Assembly (NCBI GenBank): GCA_965153455.1
Contig: OZ234500.1
Location: forward strand, 17,545,579 to 17,609,578
Reading direction: 5' to 3'
DNA length: 64,000 nucleotides
Origin: Sphagnum compactum
Taxonomy: Eukaryota; Bryophyta; Sphagnopsida; Sphagnales
In this document: positions 1 to 13,790 of the stretch, piece by piece
Layout of the letters: each line of letters starts with the position of its first letter
How positions within the stretch are numbered: position 1 is the stretch's first letter
The notes under the pieces: model-generated
Seen by the model: only the letters and a program-made list of their open reading frames with translations
Databases searched by the model: none
Told to the model about the DNA's origin: nothing
Position numbers and translations under genes: made by a program

Positions 1-2204
1 CACCCCATTGTATTCACCTAGATGTAAATCTATTATCGGCTTGCCACTTTAGTAATACTTAAGGTGAGGACAAGAGATAAGACCCAAGACCCACTTGTCT
101 TTTTATCACACGAGCTTTTGAGGAGATTAATATTCCCACTACTCCAACAACATCTAGTTATTAGGTTTGAAGCATTCTAATAATAGATTATAGGGCCCAA
201 GTACTCAAGCCTTTGAGAGACTTGAAGCATCTAAGTATTAGGGCAATAGCTCTAGCCGTTACATCCCCACAAGGTAGTATGTGACTTATAGCCAAATCAT
301 GATCATTTTATTGTTCATTGAAAAAGCAATATCTAGGGTTGCCATTTTGATTGAATATACTTTTTATTTTGTGCATCTATAGTTTGTAAAAAGTTTGGAC
401 ATTTGAACTAATGTTGGGATGATAATTGGAAATGGCGCATGTCAATTGATGGTTCTCATATATATAAAGCTTGGGCTCCACATTGCTACGCATTACCAGT
501 GACAATGAAATGACAAAAAAAAAAAGGTGTTTACATTTTGAAAACTTTGTTATTTTCAGATATATATAGGATTCAAATTGTACAAAATATCACCCAATTA
601 TCATCCAAGGGGAGATTTAATCAACCACCCATGTTTTTAATTCATTAAAATTTTGGAAGCAATTAGAGTGGATAAACATTAAATCAGCTAAGCAAATGGG
701 GATTAAATCCTTGAATTAAGTATTTAATTAGTTATATTTCAAAGAAAAAAATGTTAATCTCTTGAAATAATCTCAACATATTCAAACTACACATATTTAC
801 ATTTGTATGAAATTAAATGTCAACATGTGTATGAAATCGGAAAGACAGAATGATTCAAATTTTTTTTGAAACAACACAAAACTCCCAAAAGATGTTGAAA
901 AAATAAAGGGATTTGTTTCTCTTTCAATATTTTAAAATCCATAAGGACATTTGAAACATTACAACTTGTAAAATTAAAATGTTCAATTTGGAATTGATCT
1001 CTAATAAACTTGTAGTTTGGAATTGTCTTTTTGTATGACTACAACTATAGCCCATCCCACCGAAACCAAGCTCCGATGAAATCATCATCACTGGAATTAA
1101 TATCTTTTTTAAAAATGAAAAATCAAATGACCTTTTGTAAAACTACTAGTTATTTTCCAATTATTTCATGAAAATTATTGATTCTTTGAAGGTTTTTGAA
1201 AAAATTGGAATTTGAAGTTCTTTAAATTTAATAAAAATCAAAACCAAAAGTTTTCATTTTCAAAACCAGAACTAGAGCTAATAAAAGAAGTCAAAGTTGA
1301 AGTTTAACAAAGTAGATATAGGGAGCGAAAATGGCGCCAAACCCTAATTGATTATCAAGGTGGTTCTTTCATCTCATAACCCCTATTTTCAAAAAGTAAA
1401 AAAATTGGTTATAATGTATTACAGGTAACTATCATTCTTTGAAAAATTAAAAATAATGAAGGAATTTGCCATTTCTTTTATGAAAACCAAATTGGTTATT
1501 TGAATTTTGGAAATAACCCAAACTAGAGGTTCTTTGATTTTAACATTTATTTTCCTTTTTTGAAATTAGCAATTCTTCAATTTTAAAAATAAAAAACCTC
1601 ATGTTAATGACAAAATTAAATACATGCACAACATTGATGTTCACCCACAACATTGGGAGAATTTGGTGCATAATTGCACTTGTTCAATCTTGAAGTTTGG
1701 TAAATAGTTGCCACAAACATTGTACAAGCCCTCCCACATGTAGTTTTAGACTATTTTAAACCACGGTGCATAGGTTGCATTTAAATGGAATCTTTTAAAG
1801 CAAACAAACTGGGGAAATTGTTGCCCTGTCATCATCTTTGGCATCAACAATGACAAATGCCATTACACATGGGAAAATGCCATGTCATGATTTATTCGTA
1901 CACATTGGTGACGTGTCTTTTGAAGTATTTTAATGAAAGTAGGATGTGAATACTTTAGATTTTAATTGTTTGGGGGTGTTGGCACTAAGTGTGTGCACTT
2001 GGGTGCAAGACCTTCACACCTTGTATAAATGGATTGCTTATTTTGAAGAATGGGAAATAAATGTCCAATTTCAAGATCGTTAAATTTTATTTTTAAGATC
2101 ATCTTAATACATTTGACAGTTTGCAATGAATTTCAACTCTAATAAATAGTCATGTCAAACTATTTGAATCTTATATGATTAATCTTAGACTAGGAATGTA
2201 GGTA

Positions 2205-2510
2205 GTTTATACATAGCTAGGTTAGGCATTTAAGTAATAGGTTAAGTAGGTTAGGTAGGGTAGTATAGGCTAGGTACTACCTATTACCTACCTACCTATA
2301 AATTTACATACATAGGTACAGCAGGTAGGTAGCCTAACCTATCTACCTACCCACCGAGTCAACTAAACCTAATCTACCTCAATTTAGTTAATAATTTACT
2401 AACTATGGGTATATTACTTTCCTACTTAACCTAGACATGTACTAATTATTACATGTTATATTAACTACCGACCTATATAGATAGGTAGGTACGCATTTAT
2501 ATATGATTTT
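2205..2510. repeat. TAGGTAGG / CCTACCTA palindrome-rich cluster
   Basis: Many copies of TAGGTAGG on one strand are interleaved with CCTACCTA, so the stretch can fold back on itself. The same word clusters recur at about 37.13-37.20, 37.73-37.87, 39.19-39.35, 41.39-41.47 and 59.82-60.03 kb, which suggests a dispersed family rather than a chance local repeat. Confidence 0.6.
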
Positions 2511-4996
2511 TATATTTGATTTCATAAGTTATATATCTTATTCGAAGTTGGCCTTGACTAGTCCATGTAAACATCAAGCGAGGTAATTAATTTTTGCAAT
2601 TTGTAATTGAGGACCCTACATGGTTCCCCATGTAGATTGCATGCAAATCAAATGCATCATGTGTGATTCTTTTTTGACATGCTTCACATGCTATGACACT
2701 TTGGTACTCAAGGATTCCCTTAGAAAATGTTCTCTTCCTTTGAGGAAAAAGTGAGTCAAGTACCACGATTTATTGATTTCACCCAAAAAAGAGGACACTA
2801 AAGGGGGTCAAGTACAATGATTCATCGATTCCACACCAAAAAAAAGGAGACACATGTAAATTGTTCTTATTGCATGTGAGTTAAAGATTTTTAAAAAAGG
2901 AAGAACACATGTTATATTAAGTTGATAGAGCTCTCGTACACCTAGTTCCATCTTCAACTTTTTCATGTCGTGTCATATGATGCAAATGAAAATCTTACAT
3001 GATAAACATTATACAACACTTGAAAATACAAGAGTGACTCCATTATAAAGTCTTGTGTTTGGGAAATGCATTTAAATAAAAGGCTCAAAAGGGGAGTGGA
3101 AAGGGAAATTTCTATGTGACAAAGCAAAACAAACAAAACATAGAAATTAAAATTTTAAATTTAAAAAAAAAACCTTCTTTAATAGTAGGATTACATAATA
3201 ACACATGAATATGAACATATAATGATAGTCCTAAAATCAATGTTTACAATAAAAATTAGATTATGACAACATGAAATGTGTATCTAGAAGTTTTAAAGGT
3301 CAATTTATGGAACGCATGTGACTAAAAACTAATAGTTTGAGATTGGCGGAGTTGCTTTTGTTTAGTCGTAGAATAAGCCTCCACTACAAGCTTCCCTTGG
3401 TGTTTTCCTTTTGAATTTAACGATCCATTCAAATTATATTTTATAGTGTTAAACTAAAAAATTATTGTACCATAATGAAGTTCATGTAATAATGTCCATA
3501 TAAATAACTATGGAAATAAAAGATTTCACAAATATGAAAATGGGGAATTATTTTGAAAACATTAATAAAAAGTAACAATTTATGAGAATATGGTTTAATT
3601 TTGGCCATTTGAAAGTCCTAAATTGGACTTTGGCTACAATTTTTTAGAAAAGAATTACACATGAAAGTTTCGGTGTAATCACAATCCAACGAGCCAAAAA
3701 GGGCTTCGAACCGCAAAGAAAAACAATCAAAATTGGATAAATATTAATGTTTTGCCATTTAAAGTCATGGGAATCATGGTAAGTTATTGTTTTTTCATTC
3801 ATATAAATGTTAAGGAACTCAAACCAAAAATTCATTTGATGAGTTTTTAAGGTTTAAGTTTTGATTTATGACCTTTAAAAGTGAACAGGAACATGTCGGA
3901 CATGAGTCAATTTTGCAAAGGATTATCAAAAGGACTCATATAATAAATCACATTTGATGGGGGAAAAATTAAGAGGATAAAGACCTATTAACCACATTAA
4001 AAAAACACTCATGCCCTAAGATATATGGAATTGTAAAACTTCAAAAATTCAAAAAACTTTCCAAAATTGATCCAGAATTTTAGAATTTCAAAAGTCCTTT
4101 GCCACACGTAAATGGGGTAAATGTACATGATGTTTTAAGAAAAATTGTATTTTATCATACAAGAAAACATAAAAATGTAAAAGAAAAAAACTTGGTTATG
4201 ATTTGACATTATTATCATTTTTAAAGACGAAACATTGAATTTACAAGGAATTAGGACACTTTTAAAGATTCATATTTATTTAAAAGTGATGAAGAAAAAA
4301 ACATGTCATGTACCTGGACAACTATAAGCATTTAGTATAACAAGTTACAAAAAATCATTTCCAAAATTCATTCACATGAAAAAAATAATTTAGCAAATAG
4401 GACATGCAATCCTTTTTTACAGTAATCATGTTGGCTCATTGTATCCCATTTGCACCTGTTTATTATTTAAGGCTACATCACCATACTAAGTCATTATAGA
4501 TAATTCATAATTACCTTCTCAAATTGAACTACTGTTCCGATTAGGTGCCCAATCCATATTTTTGCACTTCAAAAATCCACTTATAAAAGTGGATGTACTT
4601 TTGTCAATAGATAAAAGTACATGTAAAATTTATAATCATGTTATTACTCTATAGCCAAGTCCTAATTTTTAAAATTAATTATCTTTTATTAGGAGACATT
4701 GAAAAAATATGGGTATTACAAAAACCAACAAGTTGTCACAAAATGAGTTGGATTCAACCATGCATTCACATAGTTTCATGATATAAAATGACAAGCAATA
4801 GGTATTAGGAGCATGGGAAAAAGAAATGTATCATTTCACGAGAAACATGGGAATAAAACAAAACCTTGGCTTGAAGAACATTGGGGAACATGGAAAATAG
4901 TGTTTTGAAGGTTAAATCCAAAAAATGTGCTCATATTTAAATTATCTATATATCCTTACACCTTATATTTTTAACTTGCAACAAAATGAAAAAGAG

Positions 4997-5019
4997 GTGT
5001 GTGTGTGTGTGTGTGTGTG
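4997..5019. repeat. GT dinucleotide microsatellite
   Basis: An uninterrupted run of GT, about 11 units. Confidence 0.95.
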
Positions 5020-6444
5020 CACAAACATAATGTGTCAATATAAATTTATATATGTCCTCATCAAAATGTGCTAAGGTCTTTCATCTATTGATTTATTTTT
5101 CCAATAACCTTTAGATGTACTAAACATTGGTGGAATTCTACATCAAATCTAAATATACTTACAGAAGATCCATCCTATTAGTCCACACATTTTTTACTGA
5201 GTAATATGCCCACATTTATTAGAATGTGATTGTCTTCATCCTTTGTAGTTTCATGTCCACAACATAAAATTGAAAAACAAATTTTAATGTCCAAACTTTA
5301 AAATCACATTATTTATTGAACCCTCAAGGTAACCATGTTAGATTTGAAAGTCTTCCTTTCAATTGTTTCATATGAAAAAAAAACTAAATGGCAATTGATG
5401 AGATATGATGGTAAGGAAAATAATCATGATCTTGGATTACCATGACAAGGGAGCAAGGTGTGATTGAAATAGTCTTTGCCCTTGAGGTGGACCTCCTTTC
5501 CCAACCTGGACACTTTCTCACCATTATAATGAAATTGATTTCATTATTTTTTATGTTTTCAAGGTTTTGTAATGGGGTAGATTCAAAATTGGGTTACACA
5601 AAATGACCATCTTAACTAGACATATGTAATTTCCAAGTATTGCAAGGACTAAAAAATTTGCTAATTTGTACCAAATCTAATGTGTTTATTGAAGAATACA
5701 TTTAAACAAAATTAATGATATAAGAAAATCAAGTATTTGACTAGGTAATGAAATATAAAAGTTCATAAATGTAACATGACAAAAAATTGACTTTAGGGAC
5801 ATGAAAGGACTAGCAATTAAAACAATTGAATTTTTGATCTTCTAGATTCATATAATGTATGAAGGTCATATTTACTTATGAAATCTACTAGAATAATACG
5901 TGGGCCAATATTTACAACAAAGGACTCCAAAAGGTCAAGACTTTTTTAAGGAATATTAGCCACAAGGTTAAGGACTACTAATTTGGTCATATGATGGTTT
6001 TGAAGGGCACAAATAATTTGGCATCAACAAAGCTAAAGCCCATAATGAAAACCATGTAAAATATCCTACTTTCTAGAAATGAAAAGTTTATTTTAAGAAA
6101 GTCTTAAGAATAATTTTTTTGGACTTTTTGCATGTCCTAAAGATAAAGTCTTTGGACTTTTTGCATGTCCTAAAAGTTGTTCATAATGTAGGGTAATCCG
6201 ACCTTGAATGAATGTACCCAATGCGCACGTGCCCCTTTTATTTTCGACGGTTTGTTTACACAATGATGTCCTCTATAATAGGTTGACTATCATAACTAAA
6301 AAATAGCATGACCTCGTGACAAATAAAATAACCCACAACTAAAAGGTGCCTAGGAATCCTAACTAGTAGGTTGTACATATATTCGTTTCATGATGCAATT
6401 CAAAGTTATGTACATAATTTTATAATCTTCCATCCAAGAGACCT

Positions 6445-6789
6445 GGCTTCCATTTTCATTGTGTAAATTTTGTAGTTCTCTAAACCACTTGAGAAGCAAA
6501 AACATTGCATAGATATATTGTTTTCACTCACACCAAACAAAAGGTTTCCATTTTCCTTATGTATAGCTTGTAGTTCCTTAAAACATTTGAGAAAGCAAAA
6601 ACCCTTGTGACACATGGAAAATATTGTTTGGATATGGGCCCAATTAATTACACCCACTCAAGGGTGTATGGTACTTGTAGCAATTGCTACCTTGGTCATC
6701 TTGAATTTCATTTTCAAGAATTGTTTTCGTCGCATGAAACTAAAAACAGCACCACGCCCTTTCCCCTTGTGGCCAGTGTTGGGTAATCT
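6445..6789 (+). repeat. Upstream copy of the P450 5' segment (direct repeat A)
   Basis: This 345-bp segment is nearly identical to 7748-8093, differing by only a few substitutions and one inserted base. It holds the proximal upstream region and first coding stretch of the downstream P450. It ends abruptly at gggtaatct, where the following sequence switches to a repetitive element instead of continuing the gene. The matching copy continues into an intact gene, so this copy is the broken one. The high identity implies a recent event. Confidence 0.9.
6614..6789 (+). pseudogene. Truncated P450 exon-1 fragment
   Basis: From its ATG at 6614 the frame encodes the same membrane anchor and proline-rich hinge as the intact P450 at 7918, about 58 residues ending at the Gly-Asn-Leu of the hinge. 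It differs at a single residue (Asn for Asp at position 31). The coding match then stops and seven unrelated residues precede a stop codon. It lacks all catalytic parts (C helix, I helix, ExxR, haem loop), so it cannot make an enzyme. If its promoter is active it could yield a short anchor-only peptide, but that is inference. Confidence 0.88.
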
Positions 6790-7747
6790 CAATTCAATAT
6801 TACGTGTTTAAAGTAACCACAAATCCAAATTTTTCCTCTTTTCAAATGAATATACTTTTGATGTACATTTTTTTAAAAAACATTTTGTAAGTAGCTTTTC
6901 ATAAGTTCAATAGAAATCCATGATGATTTTAAATCTATACTTTCATTTATTTTGATTTTATATGCATAGCACACATAAAGTGATAAAAAAATATTTTTGT
7001 GTTCACTTTACCTTGCTTCCACCCCTCGTTAGGCTATTCCATGATATGTACATAGACAAAGTCCAAATGTAGGCTTCTAACTAAAATCACTATCGAATGG
7101 TGTTGAAAAATAACCGGCCCCAATATTCCGAAAGAACAATAAAGACAAGAAGGCTAGAAAATGAAGGTCACAAAATAAGGATTTGTACAAAATATTTCAG
7201 TTTTATTCCACCGTGCCAACAAGGCTAGAAAATGAGGGTCATACAATAAGGGTTTGTACAAAGTACTCCACCTTTATTCCACCATTCCTTTATGCAAAGG
7301 CAAAAAAATGAAGGGTCACACAATAAGGGTTTGTACAAAGTACTCCACCATTATTCCACCATTCCATTATGCAAAGGCAAAAAAATGAAGGGTCACACAA
7401 TAAGGGTTTGTACAAAGTACTCCACCTTAATTCCACCATTCCTTTATGCAAAGGCAAAAAAATGAAGGGTCACAAAATAAGGATTTGTACAAAGTATTAC
7501 ACCTTTATTACATCATGCCTTTATGCAAGGCTAGAAAATGAGGGTCACAAAATAAGGATTTGTACAAAGTACTACACCTTTATTCCATCAAGCCTTCATG
7601 CAAGGTTAAGAAAACAAGGTCACAAAATAAGGATTTGTACAAAGTACTATAGGGCAAACTTATCCTTGGGTGGTACCATTAGGAACGTCACACCCCAAAT
7701 TTTTAAGACCCATCCAACTTCAGAACAACATAGGACTCACATAAAGA
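6790..7747 (+). mobile_element. 958-bp repetitive insertion, copy 1
   Basis: This block separates the two copies of the 345-bp P450 segment. It is about 98% identical by eye to 44057-44938 in the same orientation; the two copies end at the same bases on both sides. The right two thirds (about 7149-7670) is a tandem array of units of about 77 bp sharing words such as gatttgtacaaagtact and gaaaatgagggtcac, with about seven units here and one fewer in the other copy, which accounts for the length difference. I see no clear terminal inverted repeats, no transposase and no TG...CA ends, so the class is unknown. Open frames inside it are by-products of the tandem repeat. Confidence 0.8.
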
Positions 7748-8093
7748 GGCTTCCATTTTCATTGTGTAAATTTTGTAGTTCTCTAAACCACTTGAGAAGC
7801 CAAAAACATTGCATAGATATATTGTTTTCACTCACACCAAACAAAAGGTTTCCATTTTCCTTATGTATAGCTTGTAGTTCCTTAAAACATTTGAGAAAGC
7901 AAAAACCCTTGTGACACATGGAAAATATTGTTTGGATATGGGCCCAATTAATTACACCCACTCAAGGGTGTATGGTACTTGTAGCAATTGCAACCTTGGT
8001 CATCTTGGATTTCATTTTCAAGAATTGTTTTCGTCGCATGAAACTAAAAACAGCACCACGCCCTTTCCCCTTGTGGCCAGTGTTGGGTAATCT
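7748..8093 (+). repeat. Downstream copy of the P450 5' segment (direct repeat A')
   Basis: Second copy of the 345-bp repeat, here continuous with the functional P450 gene. It starts at ggcttccatt directly after the repetitive block and includes about 170 bp upstream of the start codon plus the first 176 bp of coding sequence. All sequence upstream of this copy now belongs to the inserted block, so the gene's distal promoter has been displaced about 1.3 kb upstream. Confidence 0.9.
7813..7824 (+). promoter_or_regulatory. Possible TATA box of the P450 gene
   Basis: An atagatatatt stretch lies about 100 bp upstream of the ATG at 7918 and is also present in the truncated upstream copy (about 6510). 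Spacing fits a core promoter with a short leader, but in AT-rich DNA such words are common. Confidence 0.25.
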
Positions 8094-9911
8094 TCCACTC
8101 ATTGGAAAACTCCCATATCTATCCTTTTACAAACTTTCACAAAAGTATGGTGATGTGATGGAGCTCAAGCTTGGGTCAATTTCTATAGTGGTGATTTCAT
8201 CTCCAAATCATGCGAAGGAGGTTTTACAAATACATGATCTATTGTTTGCTACACGACCTAAAAGTGTGGTTCTTGATATGCTCAGTTATGGTCGAAAGTC
8301 TGTTGCATGGGCACCTTATGGGGATGATTGGCGCCAAATGCGAAAGTTATGTGCATTAGAATTATTCACTACAAAAAGGTTACAATTTTTCAAGAAAATT
8401 CGAGATGATGAATTTTCTTACACAATGCATGAAATTTTTGAGCATTGCAAGGTTTGAACTCATGACTTTATATTTTTCATCCCATTTCAAGGTTGTGACA
8501 CAACTTTGAAAAAGTTCATAAAGCTTTGTGAATTCTAAGGAATACAATTAAACCTAATAAAACATGTTGTTTATTAATTTGAACATACACGACAAGGGAA
8601 AGTGATAACCTTTTAAAACTTGGAAAAACCAAACATAATTTTATTGTGATGTTGAATAACTTGCAGGATGCAAAACCGATCAATGTGCAAGCATTATTAC
8701 ACAAAACCATCTTGAATATCATCACACAAATGTTGTTTAGCAAAAGATATTTTAGTGAAGATGGTTTCTACAACAAAAAAGGCAAAGAGTTCAATGACCT
8801 CATGGCCAAATTTATGCATATAGCGGGTATTCTCAACATTAGTGATTACATTCCATATTTGAAACCATTTGATCTCCAAGGTCTTCTACCTCAAGCAAAA
8901 CACATTTTTATGGAACTTGATCAACTTTTTGACAAGATAATCCATGATCATTTAAATGAACGACAAGTGGATGAACCAAAAGACGTTGTTGATGTGTTGT
9001 TATCTCTTCCTGCAAAAGAGGATTTTGGTGATAGACTTGACGATAACAGGATCAAGGCCATCCTCAGCGTAATGTTTACTCTACCTCGTGTAGATTGCAA
9101 TTTTAATCCTTTTAAGGAAACTTGTGCATATTAACAAAAGGAATTGTATATTCATATTTGCATAAATCGCAAATCGTATGTCAAGGTGGTTCAAGATTTT
9201 TGCATGTAAGAGAACCAAATGTTCATGGCATTCCATATATTGTTGATGATGCTAAAGTGATCGTCTTGCTTTTGTCAGGATATGTTGCTTGGAGGTGTTG
9301 AAACTTCCAACACAGTCATAGAATGGGCGCTTGTGGAACTTTTGAAAAACCCTGAAACCATGAAAAAACTCCAATATGAATTGGACCACGTGGTGGGACA
9401 TGAACGTGTAGTAGATGAAGATGACATACCTCGATTAAAATACCTTCAAGCTGTTGTGAAAGAAACTTTTCGCCTTCATCCTCCATTCCCTTTGTTGGCA
9501 CCACATGAAAGCATGCAAGATTGTGAAGTGGGGGGTTACCACATACCTGCAAAAACACGCATCATTATTAATGCATGGGCTATTCATCGACATCCATCTA
9601 GTTATGAAAATCCTTGGGATTTCAATCCTGAAAGGTTTGTTGGAAGTGGGATTGATGTGAAGGGCACACATTTCCAATTGTTGCCATTTGGTTGTGGTCG
9701 AAGAATGTGTGTAGGTTTGCCTTTGGGTTTGACGATGGTTCAAATAGCATTGGCTCGACTTCTTCATGGCTTCACTTGGACATTACCAATAGGAGAAAAT
9801 CCTCAAAACATTGACATGGGTGAAGTGTTTGGTATCGCCACTCCAAAAGCTATTCCATTACAAGCAATTGGCATTGCTCGTCTTCCTCTTCACATTTACA
9901 CACATGGCTAG
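7918..9911 (+). CDS. Cytochrome P450, A-type (CYP71 clan), three exons
   Basis: Predicted haem-thiolate mono-oxygenase anchored in the ER membrane, using electrons from NADPH-P450 reductase. Exons 7918-8451, 8667-9068 and 9279-9911 join in phase 0 with GT/AG introns of 215 and 210 bp and give 522 aa, full length for the family. Visible parts in order: hydrophobic N-terminal anchor (about 17-35), a proline-rich hinge (46-59, APRPFPLWP), C-helix WRQMR (W138, R142), I-helix oxygen motif GGVETS (317-322), ExxR as ETFR (374-377), PERF (429-432) and haem loop FGCGRRMCVG (449-458) with Cys456 as ligand. These assign it to the plant A-type CYP71 clan; family and substrate cannot be told. It is the intact member of a duplicated 5' segment. 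A terpene synthase gene lies about 40 kb downstream, so a terpenoid role is possible but unproven. Confidence 0.93.
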
Positions 9912-12900
9912 GTAATTCATCATCTAGCTAGTAAGTATATTTGGTAAATTACAAATTAGGTTGGATTTTCATTTTGAACAATCAAGTTTTACTTTGCACA
10001 CATATAATTGACATCATGCACATATTATCTTTAGGCTTTGTAAGTGATGGAAAAAAACTTTATAATGTGAACATTTTCAAAACCAAAAATATTACATAAA
10101 GAAAATTTATCCTACCATAATTATAAAATATGCCATAACGATTGATTTATTTGAAAACATGCAATAAATTTAATTCATAAAAATTAGGTCATGACATTAA
10201 ATTAAAGTGATATTGAATTGTAGTTTTTTTCCTTTGTACTTCAATGGTTTTGTGTTTTTCATATGTTGACCAACAATGGAATGTTTATATACAAATTGCA
10301 TAAAATATCATACAATGTATGATCTAGTTATTGTTTATGGATGAAAGCACACTATGGGGGGGGCCAAGACTGTTGTCACATTGTACTGTTTTTTAGGGGT
10401 CCCGTGTTTGAACTTCAACCATATCATTATTATGAAGGATTTTCACAATTTTTTACATATTATGGTAGGTCAAAACCCAAACAAATCAAATTCCAAAGAA
10501 ACTACATTTTATAATTTAATATGATGTGATGTTAGAATATATTTGTCCCAAAAATATATAGGTTACAAAGTACTAAAAAATGCAAATATACTCAAAAAAT
10601 GATTGAAATGATTTTTAATCTTTATGAAATTTGTAGTATTTATTAAAAATTGTGATTTTATACGATTGGAATAATTTTGTGAACCATGTCAAGAGTTTGA
10701 TAATTATCATATCACAAATGGGTGTTTTTGGGGGCAATAACCATAAGTATGTTATAAATTAATATTTTGACCAACTATCATTTTCAAATGGAAGATGACC
10801 AAATATGTGAGGTGGGTCATTTTTTAAATTTTCATTTCAAACATTTCTTCATTGACTAATTAAACCCAGACTTAATGTAGTCCAAAAGACATAAATAGGC
10901 TCTATTATATTGCATGTACCATAAATATACCAATTATTCCTTGAATTTAATCTTTATTTTTTTCAAATAATATTAAATATCATTAACTTTGTGAAAAATA
11001 AAATATTAAGCCCAAAGACCAAAAGTGAAACCCAAAATTAAATGCAACACATTTTGCAAAAATATACATTACATACATGTTGTGAAAGTGCCCAAAGTGC
11101 CGCCGCCCCCCCCCCCCAAGTGTGTTTTCACTTTTGTGTCTCATCCATTGAATTACAACAATTTAATTATGGAAACCAATACATTTACCTCCACATCACA
11201 AAACAATCAAATGAAAATTGTGCATGGTATGCTTGCAATTACCTACTTTTCAAAAATTATTTTACAATTTCACATATTTAATATTTAACAATGAAACCCT
11301 TTTCTAGCTAGAATTTTTATTCACAATTAATTACATGTAAATTTCTCACGTGTTATTTGCAAGATGGATTTGATAGATCATATTTATGAAAATGTTGTGT
11401 AGAAATGTTCATTCAATGGAATTGTTTTATTCAACACATTAAAAACTTGGTGGCATGGATGCTAGTTAGTAGTCATTGAACAAAGAGTCAACATATCCTT
11501 GAAGATGCACAAAGAAAATATGACATCTTGGGTACATGAACCCTCCCCTCTTACTAGATGATGTTACATGACGATAATATTGCCAAATTCACAAAATATA
11601 ATTGATTCCATACCGAACTTGGAACCTACATATTATGGGGTCCATGCAATTGTCTTGTGACTGTGTCCTACATTTGTCATGTTCATTAATATGTAGTTAG
11701 AAGGATCAATGAAAGGTGTTGATGCTTTTGGGTCAATGCACAATCAAGTAAAGAAAAACTATTGTCATGTATTCATAATGTTATGCACATAATTAAAGTA
11801 TTGCAATCATGGTTCAATAAAACAAAAACTTAAATTTAATATGATCCATGATCACACCATGGATAAATGTTTCAAAAAATGCCCCATTAAATTTGAATGA
11901 ACAAAGAGAAAACCCTTTTCTTGCACTTTGATGTGCATCTCTTTGAATGGTCACACATGCCATTCACCACAAACATGTTATACTATCCAAAACAAGGTTT
12001 TTGCCACATAATTACATTTGCATTGTCCCTCAATTTTAATCAAGATACCATATTAAAGTACACACATTTGAGTGAAAACCATCATTGATCTACACTCAAG
12101 TTTTTGAGTTTTGGCAAGTCGTCCTAAAATGAGATTCTTAAAGATGTCCTATTGAACATGTCCCAATACATTTGGTTTGTCATGTTATGGTGGAAAGCTT
12201 ATGAAAGATGTGGATGTGTGAAAATAGAAAATAGTTGAATCATAAAAGCAATTGTGTGTACATTTAAATCTTCAACAATCCTCACATAGACATTGCCCTT
12301 GGCAATTCATGGTCCCATGCAATAATAACGATTGTTCATCAATTTTATAAATAAAACTTTCATTTGAAAGATTATGTTGCTCATAGTCCACATGCTTTAT
12401 TTCCTCAAAGGTTTTCAATCCAAGTTTCTTTGCATGAACCATTCTTATCCATTTGTTCATGTGCCCTCATTTTAAACATCTATATCTCAACATTTGATTT
12501 TATATTTACAACATATTGTTAATCTAGAAACGAGCCAATCATACTTTTGTGTCAATAAAAGCTTGTTCTTCTCATATTGAATGCCAAAAATTCATTAGTT
12601 CATGGTAGTTCAAGTAATAAATATTGAAAAAATTCTACATACATTTTTGTGAACAACTCATTGTGGCTTTGATTTTTCTTTTATAAATATGAAAATATGC
12701 CGCACCATTCCCCCCCTCCCCACACATCCTTCTATTTTTTCTCAAGGTCTAACAAAAAGGTAAAACATAGTTAAAAACGATTTTGTTATCGTGATATAGG
12801 ATGTGTGCGTGTAAGGTCCATTGGCCATGATGGTGAAGAATGGTGACATGACATCATAATACCTACAAAGTTACAAAAGATATCACTATAGTTTTACATA

Positions 12901-13324
12901 AGTTGCATCTCGCATACATCATAAGTTACAAAATAATAATTTGTTGTTAAGTCTTCTATTGCTAAAAAGTTCCAAAATCTATTCCAAATTTGTAGTCTTA
13001 GTTACAAACTAGTATTTTGTTAGTTGCATAATAGTCCATTTTAAATGGCAAATAGTTTCAAGTCAATATGATGAATGTTTTTAGACGTTGCAATCTAGTT
13101 GCTTTACAATCCTAACACTCCAATATCCATAATGTTGATGAATAATTATTCACACAAGTGCACTTCACAACATCATGGGTACATTTATTTCCTACTAATC
13201 AAAAATTGTACATGACCCATGTAAGCGCCATGTTGGAATTGACCCAACTTTTCCTGCCAATTTGACATGGCCTACAACTTTTAGCTTAAACATTTAGTTG
13301 TGATCGAGTTGCAAAGTTTTGTTT
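9912..13324. other. Non-coding AT-rich region
   Basis: After the P450 stop codon I see no supported gene. There is a short C homopolymer at about 11105-11117. Small open frames here lack recognisable motifs or codon bias. Confidence 0.5.
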
Positions 13325-13790
13325 TCATTGAACATTAGTGAATTCATCTAATATCAACATGTCTCCTAGTTCACAATGATAAAACCATATTGGATAATTA
13401 ATGATTGTCATTCCACAAAAGATATATGGTAAGAATTTTAATTCATTAAAACTTACTTTTCCAATTGGCCATAAGTCAGGAACGGTTTGATAATGGCATT
13501 TTTTATGCTTGTTGGTAAGGCCATGTTCCCAATCATAACTATCATCCAAATTACATGGCTTTTTGGAAACGAGAATAAAAATTTTCTTTGAAGTACTCAA
13601 GGTAACAATCTTATCTTTCATAACAATTGTCAAAACATTATTGCCCCAATCATGATAAACTTTAGCTTGCTTTAACCAAGTTATTCCCAATAGCAGAAAA
13701 TAAGTTTTTTGTAGATCCTCCACCTATAATATTGTTATAATGATTTTATAAGTACATCCTCCTAACTCGTCTTCAATTTGCACATTAATC
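13325..13790 (-). pseudogene. Ty3/gypsy-type aspartic protease relic
   Basis: Reading leftward, the frame contains a stretch (FLLLGITWLKQAKVYHDWG) typical of the C-terminal part of retroviral-like aspartic proteases in plant Ty3/gypsy polyproteins (family pattern: LLGRPWL, then an HDWG-like segment). The expected Arg-Pro of the pattern is replaced by Ile-Thr. A stop codon interrupts the frame just upstream, and no reverse transcriptase follows in frame. It is a decayed fragment of a retrotransposon. Confidence 0.6.

Larger units (their letters stand above)
1..6444. other. AT-rich non-coding region
   Basis: I see no supported gene here on either strand; open frames are short and unlike known proteins. 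The DNA is AT-rich with many A or T runs. It contains a cluster of TAGGTAGG/CCTACCTA words at about 2205-2510, a GT microsatellite at 4997-5019, and a short direct repeat of about 30 bp at about 6120-6178 (sharing the words ggactttttgcatgtcc). Confidence 0.6.

Noticed and set aside
7369-7914. 181-aa open frame, and a similar 144-aa one at 44560-44994
   Set aside because: They run through the 77-bp tandem repeat and repeat the same peptide each unit; the frame follows the repeat period and is not conserved as a gene.
9316-9767. Minus-strand open frames of 80 and 110 aa
   Set aside because: Antisense shadows of P450 exon 3.
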